From Utricularia gibba (Eukaryota; Streptophyta; Magnoliopsida; Lamiales; Lentibulariaceae), in assembly GCA_002189035.1 (NCBI GenBank), contig NEEC01000027.1:620001-684000 (forward strand): a DNA stretch of 64,000 nucleotides, written 5' to 3'. Under the pieces are notes generated by a model that saw only the letters and a list, made by a program, of their open reading frames with translations, searched no databases and had not been told where the DNA came from. A program made the translations under genes and the position numbers. This document shows positions 22,414 to 35,472 of this stretch, one piece after another. Within the stretch, counting starts at the first letter, position 1; each line of letters begins with the position of its first letter.

Positions 22414-24828
22414 GAGCTCTGATACATCGTCGGACGACAAAGCTTCCAACACGGAAGATGACCGGCTCAGAATGAGATTTAAAACGTCATGCTGTGCGCA
22501 GCGTGACTCATCACGGTTTGCAAGATATTGCAAGATATTGAACGCGGCACGAAGCATGCATCAGTTGTGCGTATGAACACACCCGTGGCATTGTAAGGGA
22601 TCACCTCAAAAATGAAAATTTCACACCTTCCAATGAAATCCATATGTTTTACAAACGAGAAATCACATTCGCGTCGAATCGGAAGCCCCGAGTCGAATTA
22701 TCGCGAACGTCATGGCAACTTTGTGGCACAATTGAAGGCTAATATAAGGAAATAATTCGAGCTCTGATAAATCGTCGGACGACGAAGCTTCCATCACGGA
22801 TGATGACCGCCTCGGAATGAGCTTCGAAACGGTGTGTCGTGCGCAACGCGGGTAATCACGGTTTTGAAGATATCGACAAAATACGGAATGGTGCACGAGG
22901 TCTACATCAGGTGTGGGTTGGAAAACACCCGTGGCATTGTAAGGGATCGCCTCGAAAACGAAAATTTCACACCTTCCAATGAAATGCATATGTATTGCAT
23001 GCGCGAAATCCCATTCCTGTCGAATCGGAAGTCCCGAGTCAAACCATCGCGAACGTCGTGGCCACTTTGTGGCACAATTGAAGGCTAATAGAAGGCAATA
23101 ATTCGAGCTCTGATACATTGTCGGACGACAAAGCTTCCAACACGGAAGATGACCGCCTCCGAATGAGCTTCGAAACGGTGTGTCGTGCGCTACGTGGCTC
23201 ATCACGGTTTTCAAGATATCGATAAAATACAGAATGGTGCACGAGGCATGCATCATGTGTGCGTAAGAACACACCCGTGGCATTGTAAGGGATCGCCTCG
23301 AAAACAAAAATTTCACACCTTCCAATGAAATGCATATGTTTGCATGCGAGAAATCCCATTCCTGTCGAATCGGAAGTCCCGAGTCAAACCATCGCGAACG
23401 TCGTGGCCACTTTGTGGCACAATTGAAGGCTAATAGAAGGCAATAATTCGAGCTCTGATACATTGTCGGACGACAAAGCTTCCAACACGGAAGATGACCG
23501 GCTCAGAATGAGCTTTGAAACGGTATCCTGTGCGTAGCGTGACTTATCACGGTTTGCAAGATATCGACAAGATATTGAACGAGGCACGAGGCATGCATCA
23601 TGTGTGCGTAGGAACACACCCGTGGCATTGTAAGGGATCGCGTCGAAAACAAAAATTTCACACCTTCCAATGAAATGCATATGCTTTGCATGCGAGAAAT
23701 CCCATTCCTGTCGAATCGGAAGTCCCGAGTCACGCCATCGCGAACGTCTGGCCACTTTGTGGCACAATTGAAGGCTAATAGAAGGCAATAATTAGAGCTC
23801 TGATACATCGTCGGATTACGAAGCTTCCAACACGGAAGATGCTCGGCTAAGAATGAGCTTTGAAACGTCATGCCGTGCGCAGCGTGACTCATCACGGTTT
23901 GCAAGATATCGACAAGATATTGAACGAGGCACGAGGCATGCATCATGTGTGCGTAGGAACACACCCGTGGCATTGTAAGGGATCGCTCGAAAACAAAAAT
24001 TTCACACCTTCCAATGAAATGCATATGTTTGCATGCGAGAAATCCCATTCCTGTCGAATCGGAAGTCCCGAGTCACACCATCGCGAACGTCGTGGCCACT
24101 TTGTGGCACAATTGAAGGCTAATAGAAGGCAATAATTCGAGCTCTGATACATCGTCGGATTACGAAGCTTCCAACACGGAAGATGCTCGGCTAAGAATGA
24201 GCTTTGAAACGTCATGCCGTGCGCAGCGTGACTCATCACGGTTTGCAAGATATCGACAAGATATTGAACGAGGCACGAGGCATGCATCAGGTGTGCGTAA
24301 GAACACACCCGTGCATTGTAAGGGATCGCCTCGAAAACGAAAATTTCACACCTTCCAATGAAATGCATATGTATTGCATGCGAGAAATCCCATTCCTGTC
24401 GAATCGGAAGTCCGAGTCACACCATCGCGAACGTCGTGGCCACTTTGTGGCACAATTGAAGGCTAATAGAAGGCAATAATTCGAGCTCTGATACATTGTC
24501 GGACGACAAAGCTTCCAACACGGAAGATGACCGGCTCAGAATGAGCTTTGAAACGGTATCCTGTGCGTAGCGTGACTCATCACGGTTTGCAAGATATCGA
24601 CAAGATATTGAACGAGGCAAGAGGCATGCATCATGTGTGCGTAGGAACACACCCGTGGCATTGTAAGGGATCGCGTCGAAAACGAAATTTTCACACCTTC
24701 CAATGAAATGCATATGTTTTGCAAGCGAGAAATCACATTCGCGTCGAATCGGAAGTCCCGAGTCGCATCGTCGCGAACGTTGTGGCCAATTTGGGGCACA
24801 ATTGAAGGCTAAAATACGGCAATAATTC
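22414..24828 (+). repeat. HOR unit 13: A-B-C-D-(E/D)-E-F
   Basis: Starts: A 22414, B 22759, C 23105, D 23450, E/D 23795, E 24139, F 24483. An ordinary B precedes C here, where most C monomers follow B'. The E/D hybrid has an E front and switches to D at CATCATGTGTGCGTAGG. The F monomer has GAGGCAAGAGG, GAAATTTTCAC and AACGTTGTGG, a variant F also seen at 30330 and 54913. Confidence 0.92.
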
Positions 24829-27240
24829 GAGCTCTGATACATCGTCGGACGACAAAGCTTCCAACACGGAAGATGACCGGCTCAGAATGAGATTTAAAAC
24901 GTCATGCTGTGCGCAGCGTGACTCATCACGGTTTGCAAGATATTGCAAGATATTGAACGCGGCACGAAGCATGCATCAGTTGTGCGTATGAACACACCCG
25001 TGGCATTGTAAGGGATCACCTCAAAAATGAAAATTTCACACCTTCCAATGAAATCCATATGTTTTACAAACGAGAAATCACATTCGCGTCGAATCGGAAG
25101 CCCGAGTCGAATTATCGCGAACGTCATGGCAACTTTGTGGCACAATTGAAGGCTAATATAAGGAAATAATTCGAGCTCTGATAAATCGTCGGACGACGAA
25201 GCTTCCATCACGGATGATGACCGCCTCGGAATGAGCTTCGAAACGGTGTGTCGTGCGCAACGCGGGTAATCACGGTTTTGAAGATATCGACAAAATACGG
25301 AATGGTGCACGAGGTCTACATCAGGTGTGGGTTGGAAAACACCCGTGGCATTGTAAGGGATCGCCTCGAAAACGAAAATTTCACACCTTCCAATGAAATG
25401 CATATGTATTGCATGCGCGAAATCCCATTCCTGTCGAATCGGAAGTCCCGAGTCAAACCATCGCGAACGTCGTGGCCACTTTGTGGCACAATTGAAGGCT
25501 AATAGAAGGCAATAATTCGAGCTCTGATACATTGTCGGACGACAAAGCTTCCAACACGGAAGATGACCGGCTCAGAATGAGCTTTGAAACGGTATCCTGT
25601 GCGTAGCGTGACTTATCACGGTTTGCAAGATATCGACAAGATATTGAACGAGGCACGAGGCATGCATCATGTGTGCGTAGGAACACACCCGTGGCATTGT
25701 AAGGGATCGCGTCGAAAACAAAAATTTCACACCTTCCAATGAAATGCATATGCTTTGCATGCGAGAAATCCCATTCCTGTCGAATCGGAAGTCCCGAGTC
25801 ACACCATCGCGAACGTCGTGGCCACTTTGTGGCACAATTGAAGGCTAATAGAAGGCAATAATTAGAGCTCTGATACATCGTCGGATTACGAAGCTTCCAA
25901 CACGGAAGATGCCGGCTAAGAATGAGCTTTGAAACGTCATGCCGTGCGCAGCGTGACTCATCACGGTTTGCAAGATATCGACAAGATATTGAACGAGGCA
26001 CGAGGCATGCATCAGGTGTGCGTAAGAACACACCCGTGCATTGTAAGGGATCGCCTCGAAAACGAAAATTTCACACCTTCCAATGAAATGCATATGTATT
26101 GCATGCGCGAAATCCCATTCCTGTCGAATCGGAAGTCCCGAGTCAAACATCGCGAACGTCGTGGCCACTTTGTGGCACAATTGAAGGCTAATAGAAGGCA
26201 ATAATTCGAGCTCTGATACATTGTCGGACGACAAAGCTTCCAACACGGAAGATGACCGGCTTAGAATGAGCTTTGAAACGGTATCCTGTGCGTAGCGTGA
26301 CTTATCACGGTTTGCAAGATATCGACAAGATATTGAACGAGGCACGAGGCATGCATCATGTGTGCGTAGGAACACACCCGTGGCATTGTAAGGGATCGCG
26401 TCGAAAACAAAATTTCACACCTTCCAATGAAATGCATATGCTTTGCATGCGAGAAATCCCATTCCTGTCGAATCGGAAGTCCCGAGTCACACCATCGCGA
26501 ACGTCGTGGCCACTTTGTGGCACAATTGAAGGCTAATAGAAGGCAATAATTAGAGCTCTGATACATCGTCGGATTACGAAGCTTCCAACACGGAAGATGC
26601 TCGGCTAAGAATGAGCTTTGAAACGTCATGCCGTGCGCAGCGTGACTCATCACGGTTTGCAAGATATCGACAAGATATTGAACGAGGCACGAGGCATGCA
26701 TCAGGTGTGCGTAAGAACACACCCGTGCATTGTAAGGGATCGCCTCGAAAACGAAAATTTCACACCTTCCAATGAAATGCATATGTATTGCATGCGAGAA
26801 ATCCCATTCCTGTCGAATCGGAAGTCCGAGTCACACCATCGCGAACGTCGTGGCCACTTTGTGGCACAATTGAAGGCTAATAGAAGGCAATAATTCGAGC
26901 TCTGATACATTGTCGGACGACAAAGCTTCCAACACGGAAGATGACCGGCTCAGAATGAGCTTTGAAACGGTATCCTGTGCGTAGCGTGACTCATCACGGT
27001 TTGCAAGATATCGACAAGATATTGAACGAGGCACGAGGCATGCATCATGTGTGCGTAGGAACACACCCGTGGCATTGTAAGGGATCGCGTCGAAAACGAA
27101 ATTTCACACCTTCCAATGAAATGATATGTTTTGCAAGCGAGAAATCACATTCGCGTCGAATCGGAAGTCCCGAGTCGCATCGTCGCGAACGTCGTGGCCA
27201 ATTTGGGGCACAATTGAAGGCTAAAATACGGCAATAATTC
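24829..27240 (+). repeat. HOR unit 14: A-B-D-E-D-E-F
   Basis: Starts: A 24829, B 25173, D 25519, E 25865, D 26208, E 26553, F 26897. The D-E pair is doubled. The first E lacks two bases (GATGCCGGCTAAG), a tag repeated in 44041, 44724, 50503, 54228 and 62815. A has a 1-bp loss (AAGCCCGAG). Confidence 0.93.
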
Positions 27241-28263
27241 GAGCTCTGATACATCGTCGGACGACAAAGCTTCCAACACGGAAGATGACCGGCTCAGAAT
27301 GAGATTTAAAACGTCATGCTGTGCGCAGCGTGACTCATCACGGTTTGCAAGATATTGCAAGATATTGAACGCGGCACGAAGCATGCATCAGTTGTGCGTA
27401 TGAACACACCCGTGGCATTGTAAGGGATCACCTCAAAAATGAAAATTTCACACCTTCCAATGAAATCCATATGTTTTACAAACGAGAAATCACATTCGCA
27501 TCGAATCGGAAGCCCGAGTCGAATTATCGCGAACGTCATGGCAACTTTGTGGCACAATTGAAGGCTAATATAAGGAAATAATTCGAGCTCTGATAAATCG
27601 TCGGACGACGAAGCTTCCATCACGGATGATGACCGCCTCGGAATGAGCTTCGAAACGGTGTGTCGTGCGCAACGCGGGTAATCACGGTTTTGAAGATATC
27701 GACAAAATACGGAATGGTGCACGAGGTCTACATCAGGTGTGGGTTGGAAAACACCCGTGGCATTGTAAGGGATCGCCTCGAAAACGAAAATTTCACACCT
27801 TCCAATGAAATGCATGCGCGAAATCCCATTCCTGTCGAATCGGAAGTCCCGAGTCAAACCATCGCGAACGTCGTGGCCACTTTGTGGCACAATTGAAGGC
27901 TAATAGAAGGCAATAATTCGAGCTCTGATACATTGTCGGACGACAAAGCTTCCAACACGGAAGATGACCGGCTCAGAATGAGCTTTGAAACGGTATCCTG
28001 TGCGTAGCGTGACTTATCACGGTTTGCAAGATATCGACAAGATATTGAACGAGGCACGAGGCATGCATCATGTGTGCGTAGGAACACACCCGTGGCATTG
28101 TAAGGGATCGCGTCGAAAACGAAAATTTCACACCTTCCAATGAAATGCATATGTTTTGCATGCGAGAAATCATTCGCATCGAATCGGAAGTCCCGAGTCG
28201 CATCGTCACGAACGTCGTGGCCAATTTGGGGCACAATTGAAGGCTAAAATACGGCAATAATTC
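27241..28263 (+). repeat. HOR unit 15: A-B-(D/F), 3-mer form
   Basis: Starts: A 27241, B 27585, D/F 27920; total 1023 bp. The third monomer has the D marker CTTATCACGG and an F back, so one exchange between D and F removed E. B lacks the 11 bp between the two TGCAT copies at the CATATG site. Unit 27 (51861) has the same composition and the same 11-bp loss. Confidence 0.92.
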
Positions 28264-30675
28264 GAGCTCTGATACATCGTCGGACGACAAAGCTTCCAAC
28301 ACGGAAGATGACCGGCTCAGAATGAGATTTAAACGTCATGCTGTGCGCAGCGTGACTCATCACGGTTTGCAAGATATTGCAAGATATTGAACGCGGCACG
28401 AAGCATGCATCAGTTGTGCGTATGAACACACCCGTGGCATTGTAAGGGATCACCTCAAAAATGAAAATTTCACACCTTCCAATGAAATCCATATGTTTTA
28501 CAAACGAGAAATCACATTCGCGTCGAATCGGAAGCCCCGAGTCGAATTATCGCGAACGTCATGGCAACTTTGTGGCACAATTGAAGGCTAATATAAGGAA
28601 ATAATTCGAGCTCTGATAAATCGTCGGACGACGAAGCTTCCATCACGGATGATGACCGCCTCGGAATGAGCTTCGAAACGGTGTGTCGTGCGCAACGCGG
28701 GTAATCACGGTTTTGAAGATATCGACAAGATATTGAACGAGGCACGAGGCATGCATCAGGTGTGCGTAAGAACACACCCGTGGCATTGTAAGGGATCGCC
28801 TCGAAAACGAAAATTTCACACCTTCCAATGAAATCCATATGTTTGATAGCGATAAATCACATTCGTCGAATCGGAAGTCCCGAGTCGCATCGTCGCGAAC
28901 GTCGTGGCCAATTTGGGGCACAATTGAAGGCTAACATACGACAATAATTCGAGCTCTGATACATCGTCGGATGACAAAGCTTCCAACACGGAAGATGACC
29001 GCCTCGAATGAGCTTCGAAACGGTGTGTCGTGCGCTACGTGCTCATCACGGTTTTCAAGATATCGATAAAATACAGAATGGTGCACGAGGCATGCATCAT
29101 GTGTGCGTAAGAACACACCCGGCATTGTAAGGGATCGCCTCGAAAACGAAAATTTCACACCTTCCAATGAAATGCATATGTATTGCATGCGCGAAATCCC
29201 ATTCCTGTCGAATCGGAAGTCCCGAGTCAAACCATCGCGAACGTCGTGGCCACTTTGTGGCACAATTGAAGGCTAATAGAAGGCAATAATTCGAGCTCTG
29301 ATACATTGTCGGACGACAAAGCTTCCAACACGGAAGATGACCGGCTCAGAATGAGCTTTGAAACGGTATCCTGTGCGTAGCGTGACTTATCACGGTTTGC
29401 AAGATATCGACAAGATATTGAACGAGGCACGAGGCATGCATCATGTGTGCGTAGGAACACACCCGTGGCATTGTAAGGGATCGCGTCGAAAACAAAAATT
29501 TCACACCTTCCAATGAAATGCATATGCTTTGCATGCGAGAAATCCCATTCCTGTCGAATCGGAAGTCCCGAGTCACACCATCGCGAACGTCGTGGCCACT
29601 TTGTGGCACAATTGAAGGCTAATAGAAGGCAATAATTAGAGCTCTGATACATCGTCGGATTACGAAGCTTCCAACACGGAAGATGCTCGGCTAAGAATGA
29701 GCTTTGAAACGTCATGCCGTGCGCAGCGTGACTCATCACGGTTTGCAAGATATCGACAAGATATTGAACGAGGCACGAGGCATGCATCAGGTGTGCGTAA
29801 GAACACACCCGTGGCATTGTAAGGGATCGCCTCGAAAACGAAAATTTCACACCTTCCAATGAAATGCATATGTATTGCATGCGCGAAATCCCATTCCTGT
29901 CGAATCGGAAGTCCCGAGTCAAAGCATCGCGAACGTCGTGGCCACTTTGTGGCACAATTGAAGGCTAATAGAAGGCAATAATTCGAGCTCTGATACATTG
30001 TCGGACGACAAAGCTTCCAACACGGAAGATGACCGGCTTAGAATGAGCTTTGAAACGGTATCTGTGCGTAGCGTGACTTATCACGGTTTGCAAGATATCG
30101 ACAAGATATTGAACGAGGCACGAGGCATGCATCATGTGTGCGTAGGAACACACCCGTGGCATTGTAAGGGATCGCGTCGAAAACAAAAATTTCACACCTT
30201 CCAATGAAATGCATATGCTTTGCATGCGAGAAATCCCATTCCTGTCGAATCGGAAGTCCCGAGTCACACCATCGCGAACGTCGTGGCCACTTTGTGGCAC
30301 AATTGAAGGCTAATAGAAGGCAATAATTCGAGCTCTGATACATTGTCGGACGACAAAGCTTCCAACACGGAAGATGACCGGCTCAGAATGAGCTTTGAAA
30401 CGGTATCCTGTGCGTAGCGTGACTCATCACGGTTTGCAAGATATCGACAAGATATTGAACGAGGCAAGAGGCATGCATCATGTGTGCGTAGGAACACACC
30501 CGTGGCATTGTAAGGGATCGCGTCGAAAACGAAATTTTCACACCTTCCAATGAAATGAATATGTTTTGCAAGCGAGAAATCACATTCGCGTCGAATCGGA
30601 AGTCCCGAGTCGCATCGTCGCGAACGTTGTGGCCAATTTGGGGCACAATTGAAGGCTAAAATACGGCAATAATTC
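28264..30675 (+). repeat. HOR unit 16: A-B'-C-D-E-D-F
   Basis: Starts: A 28264, B' 28608, C 28951, D 29293, E 29639, D 29985, F 30330. This B' has an E-like middle (GATATTGAACGAGGCACGAGGC) between a B front and an F-like back, and TTTGATAGCGATAAATC near 28842. The second D joins F directly, with TAATTC in place of TAATTA. F is the GAGGCAAGAGG variant. Confidence 0.92.
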
Positions 30676-32384
30676 GAGCTCTGATACATCGTCGGACGAC
30701 AAAGCTTCCAACACGGAAGATGACCGGCTCAGAATGAGATTTAAAACGTCATGCTGTGCGCAGCGTGACTCATCACGGTTTGCAAGATATTGCAAGATAT
30801 TGAACGCGGCACGAAGCATGCATCAGTTGTGCGTATGAACACACCCGTGGCATTGTAAGGGATCACCTCAAAAATGAAAATTTCACACCTTCCAATGAAA
30901 TCCATATGTTTTACAAACGAGAAATCACATTCGCGTCGAATCGGAAGCCCCGAGTCGAATTATCGCGAACGTCATGGCAACTTTGTGGCACAATTGAAGG
31001 CTAATATAAGGAAATAATTCGAGCTCTGATAAATCGTCGGACGACGAAGCTTCCATCACGGATGATGACCGCCTCGGAATGAGCTTCGAAACGGTGTGTC
31101 GTGCGCAATGCGGGTAATCACGGTTTTGAAGATATCAACAAAATACGGAATTGTGCACGAGGTCTACATCAGGTGTGGTTGGAAACACCCGTGGCATTGT
31201 AAGGGATCGCCTCGAAAACGAAAATTTCACACCTTCCAATGAAATCCATATGTTTGATAGCGAGAAATCACATTCACGTCGAATCGGAAGTCCCGAGTCG
31301 CATCGTCGCAACGTCGTGGCCAATTTGGGGCACAATTGAAGGCTAATATACGACAATAATTCGAGCTCTGATACATCGTCGGATGACAAAGCTTCCAACA
31401 CGGAAGATGACCGCCTCCGAATGAGCTTCGAAACGGTGTGTCGTGCGCAACGCGGTAATCACGGTTTGAAGATATCGACAAAATACGGAATGGTGCACGA
31501 GGCTACATCAGGTGTGGGTTGGAAAACACCCGTGGCATTGTAAGGGATCGCCTCGAAAACGAAAATTTCACACCTTCCAATGAAATGCATGCGCGAAATC
31601 CCATTCCTGTCGAATCGGAAGTCCCGAGTCAAACCATCGCGAACGTCGTGGCCACTTTGTGGCACAATTGAAGGCTAATAGAAGGCAATAATTCGAGCTC
31701 TGATACATTGTCGGACGACAAAGCTTCCAACACGGAAGATGACCGGCTCAGAATGAGCTTTGAAACGGTATCCTGTGCGTAGCGTGACTTATCACGGTTT
31801 GCAAGATATCGACAAGATATTGAACGAGGCACGAGGCATGCATCATGTGTGCGTAGGAACACACCCGTGGCATTGTAAGGGATCGCGGCGAAAACAAAAA
31901 TTTCACACCTTCCAATGAAATGCATATGCTTTGCATGCGAGAAATCCCATTCCTGTCGAATCGGAAGTCCCGAGTCACACCATCGCGAACGTCGTGGCCA
32001 CTTTGTGGCACAATTGAAGCTAATAGAAGGCAATAATTAGAGCTCTGATACATCGTCGGATTACGAAGCTTCCAACACGGAAGATGCTCGGCTAAGAATG
32101 AGCTTTGAAACGTCATGCCGTGCGCAGCGTGACTCATCACGGTTTGCAAGATATCGACAAGATATTGAACGAGGCACGAGGCATGCATCAGGTGTGCGTA
32201 AGAACACACCCGTAGCATTGTAAGGGATCGCCTCAAAACGAAAATTTCACACCTTCCAATGAAATGCATATGTTTTGCATGTGAGAAATCGCATTCGCGT
32301 CGAATCGGAAGTCCCGAATCGCATCGTCGCGATCGTCGTTGCCACTTTGTGGCACAATTGATGGCTAATATAAGGCAATAAATC

Positions 32385-32711
32385 GAGCTCTGATACATCG
32401 TCGAACGACGATGCTTCCAACACGGAAGATGACCGCCTTCGAATGAGCTTCGAAACGGTGTGTCGTGCGCGACGCGGGTAATCACAGTTTTGAAGATATC
32501 GACAAAATACGGAATGGTGCACGAGGTCTACATCAGGTGTGGGTTGTAAGGGATCGCCTCGAAAACGAAAATTTCACACCTTCCAATGAAATCCATATGT
32601 CTTGAAAGCGAGAAATCACATTCGCGTCGAATCGGAAGTCCCGAATCGCATCGTCGCGATCGTCGTGGCCACTGTGTGCCACAAATGAAGGCTAATATAA
32701 GTCAATAATTC
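32385..32711 (+). repeat. Type G divergent monomer
   Basis: Marked by CGTCGAACGACGATGCTTCC, GCCTTCGAATGAG, CGCGCGACGCGGGTAATCACAG and GGTTGTAAGGG, where the usual GAAAACACCCGTGGCATT is missing (this explains its 327 bp). The back has CTTGAAAGCGAG, GTCCCGAATCGC, CTGTGTGCCACAAATG and TAAGTCAATAATTC. G has lost AAGCTT, reading GATGCTTCC. Confidence 0.88.
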
Positions 32712-33055
32712 ATGCTCTCATACATCGTCGGTCGACAAAGCTCCAACACGGAAGATGACCGGCTCGGAATGAGCTTCGAAACGGTGTGTCGTGCGCAACG
32801 CGGCTCATCACGGTTCTCAAGATATCGACAAAATACGGGATGGTGCACGAGTCCTGTATCAGGTTTGGGTTGGAACACACCCGACGCATTGTAAGGGATC
32901 GCCGCGAAAACGAAAATTTCACACCTTCCAATGAAATGCATATGTTTTGCAAATGAGAAATCACATTCGCGTCTAATCGGAAGTCCGAGTCGCATCGTCA
33001 CGAACATCGTGGCCACTTTGTGGCATAATTGAAGGCTAATATAAGGCAATAATTC
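32712..33055 (+). repeat. Type H divergent monomer
   Basis: The usual GAGCTCTGATACATC reads ATGCTCTCATACATC, so the otherwise conserved GAGCTC is lost, and AAGCTT reads AAGCTC. Further on are CCTGTATCAGGTTTGGGTTGG, CCCGACGCATTG, GCCGCGAAAACG, GCGTCTAATCGG, CACGAACATCG and GGCATAATTG. The partner at 57291 shares all of these except one base in the AAGCTC region and three near CATATG. Confidence 0.88.
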
Positions 33056-33746
33056 GAGCTCTGATACATTGTCGGACGACAAAGCTTCCAACACGGAAGA
33101 TGACCGGCTAATAATGAGCTTTGAAACGGTATCCTGTGCGTAGCGTGACTCATCACGGTTTGCAAGATATCGACAAGATATTGAACGAGGCACGAGGCAT
33201 GCATCATGTGTGCGTAGGAACACACCCGTGGCATTGTAAGGGATCGCGTCGAAAACGAAAATTTCACACCTTCCAATGAAATGCATATGTTTTGCATGCG
33301 AGAAATCACATTCGCATCGAATCGGAAGTCCCGAGTCGCATCGTCGCGAACGTCGTGGCCAATTTGGGGCACAATTGAAGGCTAAAATACGGCAATAATT
33401 CGAGCTCTGATACATCGTCGGACGACAAAGCTTCCAACACGGAAGATGACCGGCTCAGAATGAGATTTAAAACGTCATGCTGTGCGCAGCGTGACTCATC
33501 ACGGTTTGCAAGATATTGCAAGATATTGAACGCGGCACGAAGCATGCATCAGTTGTGCGTATGAACACACCCGTGGCATTGTAAGGGATCACCTCAAAAA
33601 TGAAAATTTCACACCTTCCAATGAAATCCATATGTTTTACAAACGAGAAATCACATTCGCGTCGAATCGGAAGCCCCGAGTCGAATTATCGCGAACGTCA
33701 TGGCATTTTTGTGGCACAATTGAAGGCTAATATAAGGAAATAATTC

Positions 33747-34090
33747 GAGCTCTGATAAATCGTCGGACGACGAAGCTTCCATCACGGATGATGACCGCCT
33801 CAGAATGAGCTTCGAAACGGTGTGTCGTGCGCAACGCGGGTAATCACGGTTTTGAAGATATCGACAAGATATTGAACGAGGCACGAGGCATGCATCAGGT
33901 GTGCGTAAGAACACACCCGTGGCATTGTAAGGGATCGCCTCGAAAACGAAAATTTCACACCTTCCAATGAAATCCATATGTTTGATAGCGATAATCACAT
34001 TCACGTCGAATCGGAAGTCCCGAGTCGCATCGTCGCGAACGTCGTGGCCAATTTGGGGCACAATTGAAGGCTAACATACGACAATAATTC
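33747..34090 (+). repeat. Type B' monomer (example)
   Basis: The front is B (GATAAATCG, CTTCCATCACGG). The back has CCATATGTTTGATAGCGA, CACATTCACGTCG, GTCGCATCGTCGCG, GGCCAATTTGGGG and GCTAACATACGACAATAATTC. There are two subtypes: this one has an E-like middle (also at 335, 28608, 53216, 58328), and the other keeps the B middle (6469, 18269, 31021, 38903, 43019, 55600). Confidence 0.9.
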
Positions 34091-34436
34091 GAGCTCTGAT
34101 ACATCGTCGGATGACAAAGCTTCCAACACGGAAGATGACCGCCTCCGAATGAGCTTCGAAACGGTGTGTCGTGCGCTACGTGGCTCATCACGGTTTTCAA
34201 GATATCGATAAAATACAGAATGGTGCACGAGGCATGCATCATGTGTGCGTAAGAACACACCCGTGGCATTGTAAGGGATCGCCTCGAAAACGAAAATTTC
34301 ACACCTTCCAATGAAATGCATATGTATTGCATGCGCGAAATCCCATTCCTGTCGAATCGGAAGTCCCGAGTCAAACCATCGCGAACGTCGTGGCCACTTT
34401 GTGGCACAATTGAAGGCTAATAGAAGGCAATAATTC
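34091..34436 (+). repeat. Type C monomer (example)
   Basis: Marked by CATCGTCGGATGACAAAG, GCCTCCGAATGAG, GCGCTACGTGGCTCATC, CGGTTTTCAAGATATCG and ATAAAATACAGAATGG, followed by GCATGCATCATGTGTGCG and a B/E-like back. C is present only in units with B' or an extended order. Confidence 0.92.
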
Positions 34437-35472
34437 GAGCTCTGATACATTGTCGGACGACAAAGCTTCCAACACGGAAGATGACCGGCTTAGAATGAGC
34501 TTTGAAACGGTATCCTGTGCGTAGCGTGACTTATCACGGTTTGCAAGATATCGACAAGATATTGAACGAGGCACGAGGCATGCATCATGTGTGCGTAGGA
34601 ACACACCCGTGCATTGTAAGGGATCGCGTCGAAAACAAAAATTTCACACCTTCCAATGAAATGCATATGCTTTGCATGCGAGAAATCCCATTCCTGTCGA
34701 ATCGGAAGTCCCGAGTCACACCATCGCGAACGTCGTGGCCACTTTGTGGCACAATTGAAGGCTAATAGAAGGCAATAATTAGAGCTCTGATACATCGTCG
34801 GATTACGAAGCTTCCAACACGGAAGATGCTCGGCTAAGAATGAGCTTTGAAACGTCATGCCGTGCGCAGCGTGACTCATCACGGTTTGCAAGATATCGAC
34901 AAGATATTGAACGAGGCACGAGGCATGCATCAGGTGTGCGTAAGAACACACCCGTCGCATTGTAAGGGATCGCCTCGAAAACGAAAATTTCACACCTTCC
35001 AATGAAATGCATATGTATTGCATGCGCGAAATCCCATTCCTGTCGAATCGGAAGTCCGAGTCAAAGCATCGCGAACGTCGTGGCCACTTTGTGGCACAAT
35101 TGAAGGCTAATAGAAGGCAATAATTCGAGCTCTGATACATTGTCGGACGACAAAGCTTCCAACACGGAAGATGACCGGCTTAGAATGAGCTTTGAAACGG
35201 TATCCTGTGCGTAGCGTGACTTATCACGGTTTGCAAGATATCGACAAGATATTGAACGAGGCACGAGGCATGCATCATGTGTGCGTAGGAACACACCCGT
35301 GGCATTGTAAGGGATCGCGTCGAAAACGAAAATTTCACACCTTCCAATGAAATGCATATGTTTTGCATGCGAGAAATCACATTCGCATCGAATCGGAAGT
35401 CCCGAGTCGCATCGTCGCGAACGTCGTGGCCAATTTGGGGCACAATTGAAGGCTAAAATACGGCAATAATTC

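Larger units (their letters stand above)
32281..33055 (+). repeat. Divergent E*-G-H island, copy 1
   Basis: The back of E* changes to GTGAGAAATCGCATTCGCG, CCCGAATCGCATCGTCGCG and ATCGTCGTTGCC, and the divergence continues through G and H. By eye there are only about eight differences from the copy at 56861-57636, yet many from every other monomer. It looks like older, less homogenised satellite carried along in the macro-repeat. Confidence 0.88.
30676..33401 (+). repeat. HOR unit 17: A-B'-(C/B)-D-E*-G-H-F
   Basis: Starts: A 30676, B' 31021, C/B 31363, D 31695, E* 32040, G 32385, H 32712, F 33056. The E* back plus G and H form the most divergent stretch among the well-ordered monomers. The C/B hybrid is 332 bp and has the 11-bp CATATG-site deletion. 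B' contains CAATGCGGGT and GATATCAACAAAATACGGAATTG. Confidence 0.93.
33402..35472 (+). repeat. HOR unit 18: A-B'-C-D-E-F, reference 6-mer
   Basis: Starts: A 33402, B' 33747, C 34091, D 34437, E 34782, F 35127; total 2071 bp. A has the private change GGCATTTTTGTGG (33703), shared only with its partner A at 57983. E has CCCGTCGCATTG, and F has GGCTTAG with CTTATC, which is D-like. Confidence 0.94.

Noticed and set aside
32385-33055. G and H as an inserted transposon or a different satellite family
   Set aside because: They keep the monomer register, the CTTCCAATGAA block and most landmarks in order, so they are divergent members of the same family.
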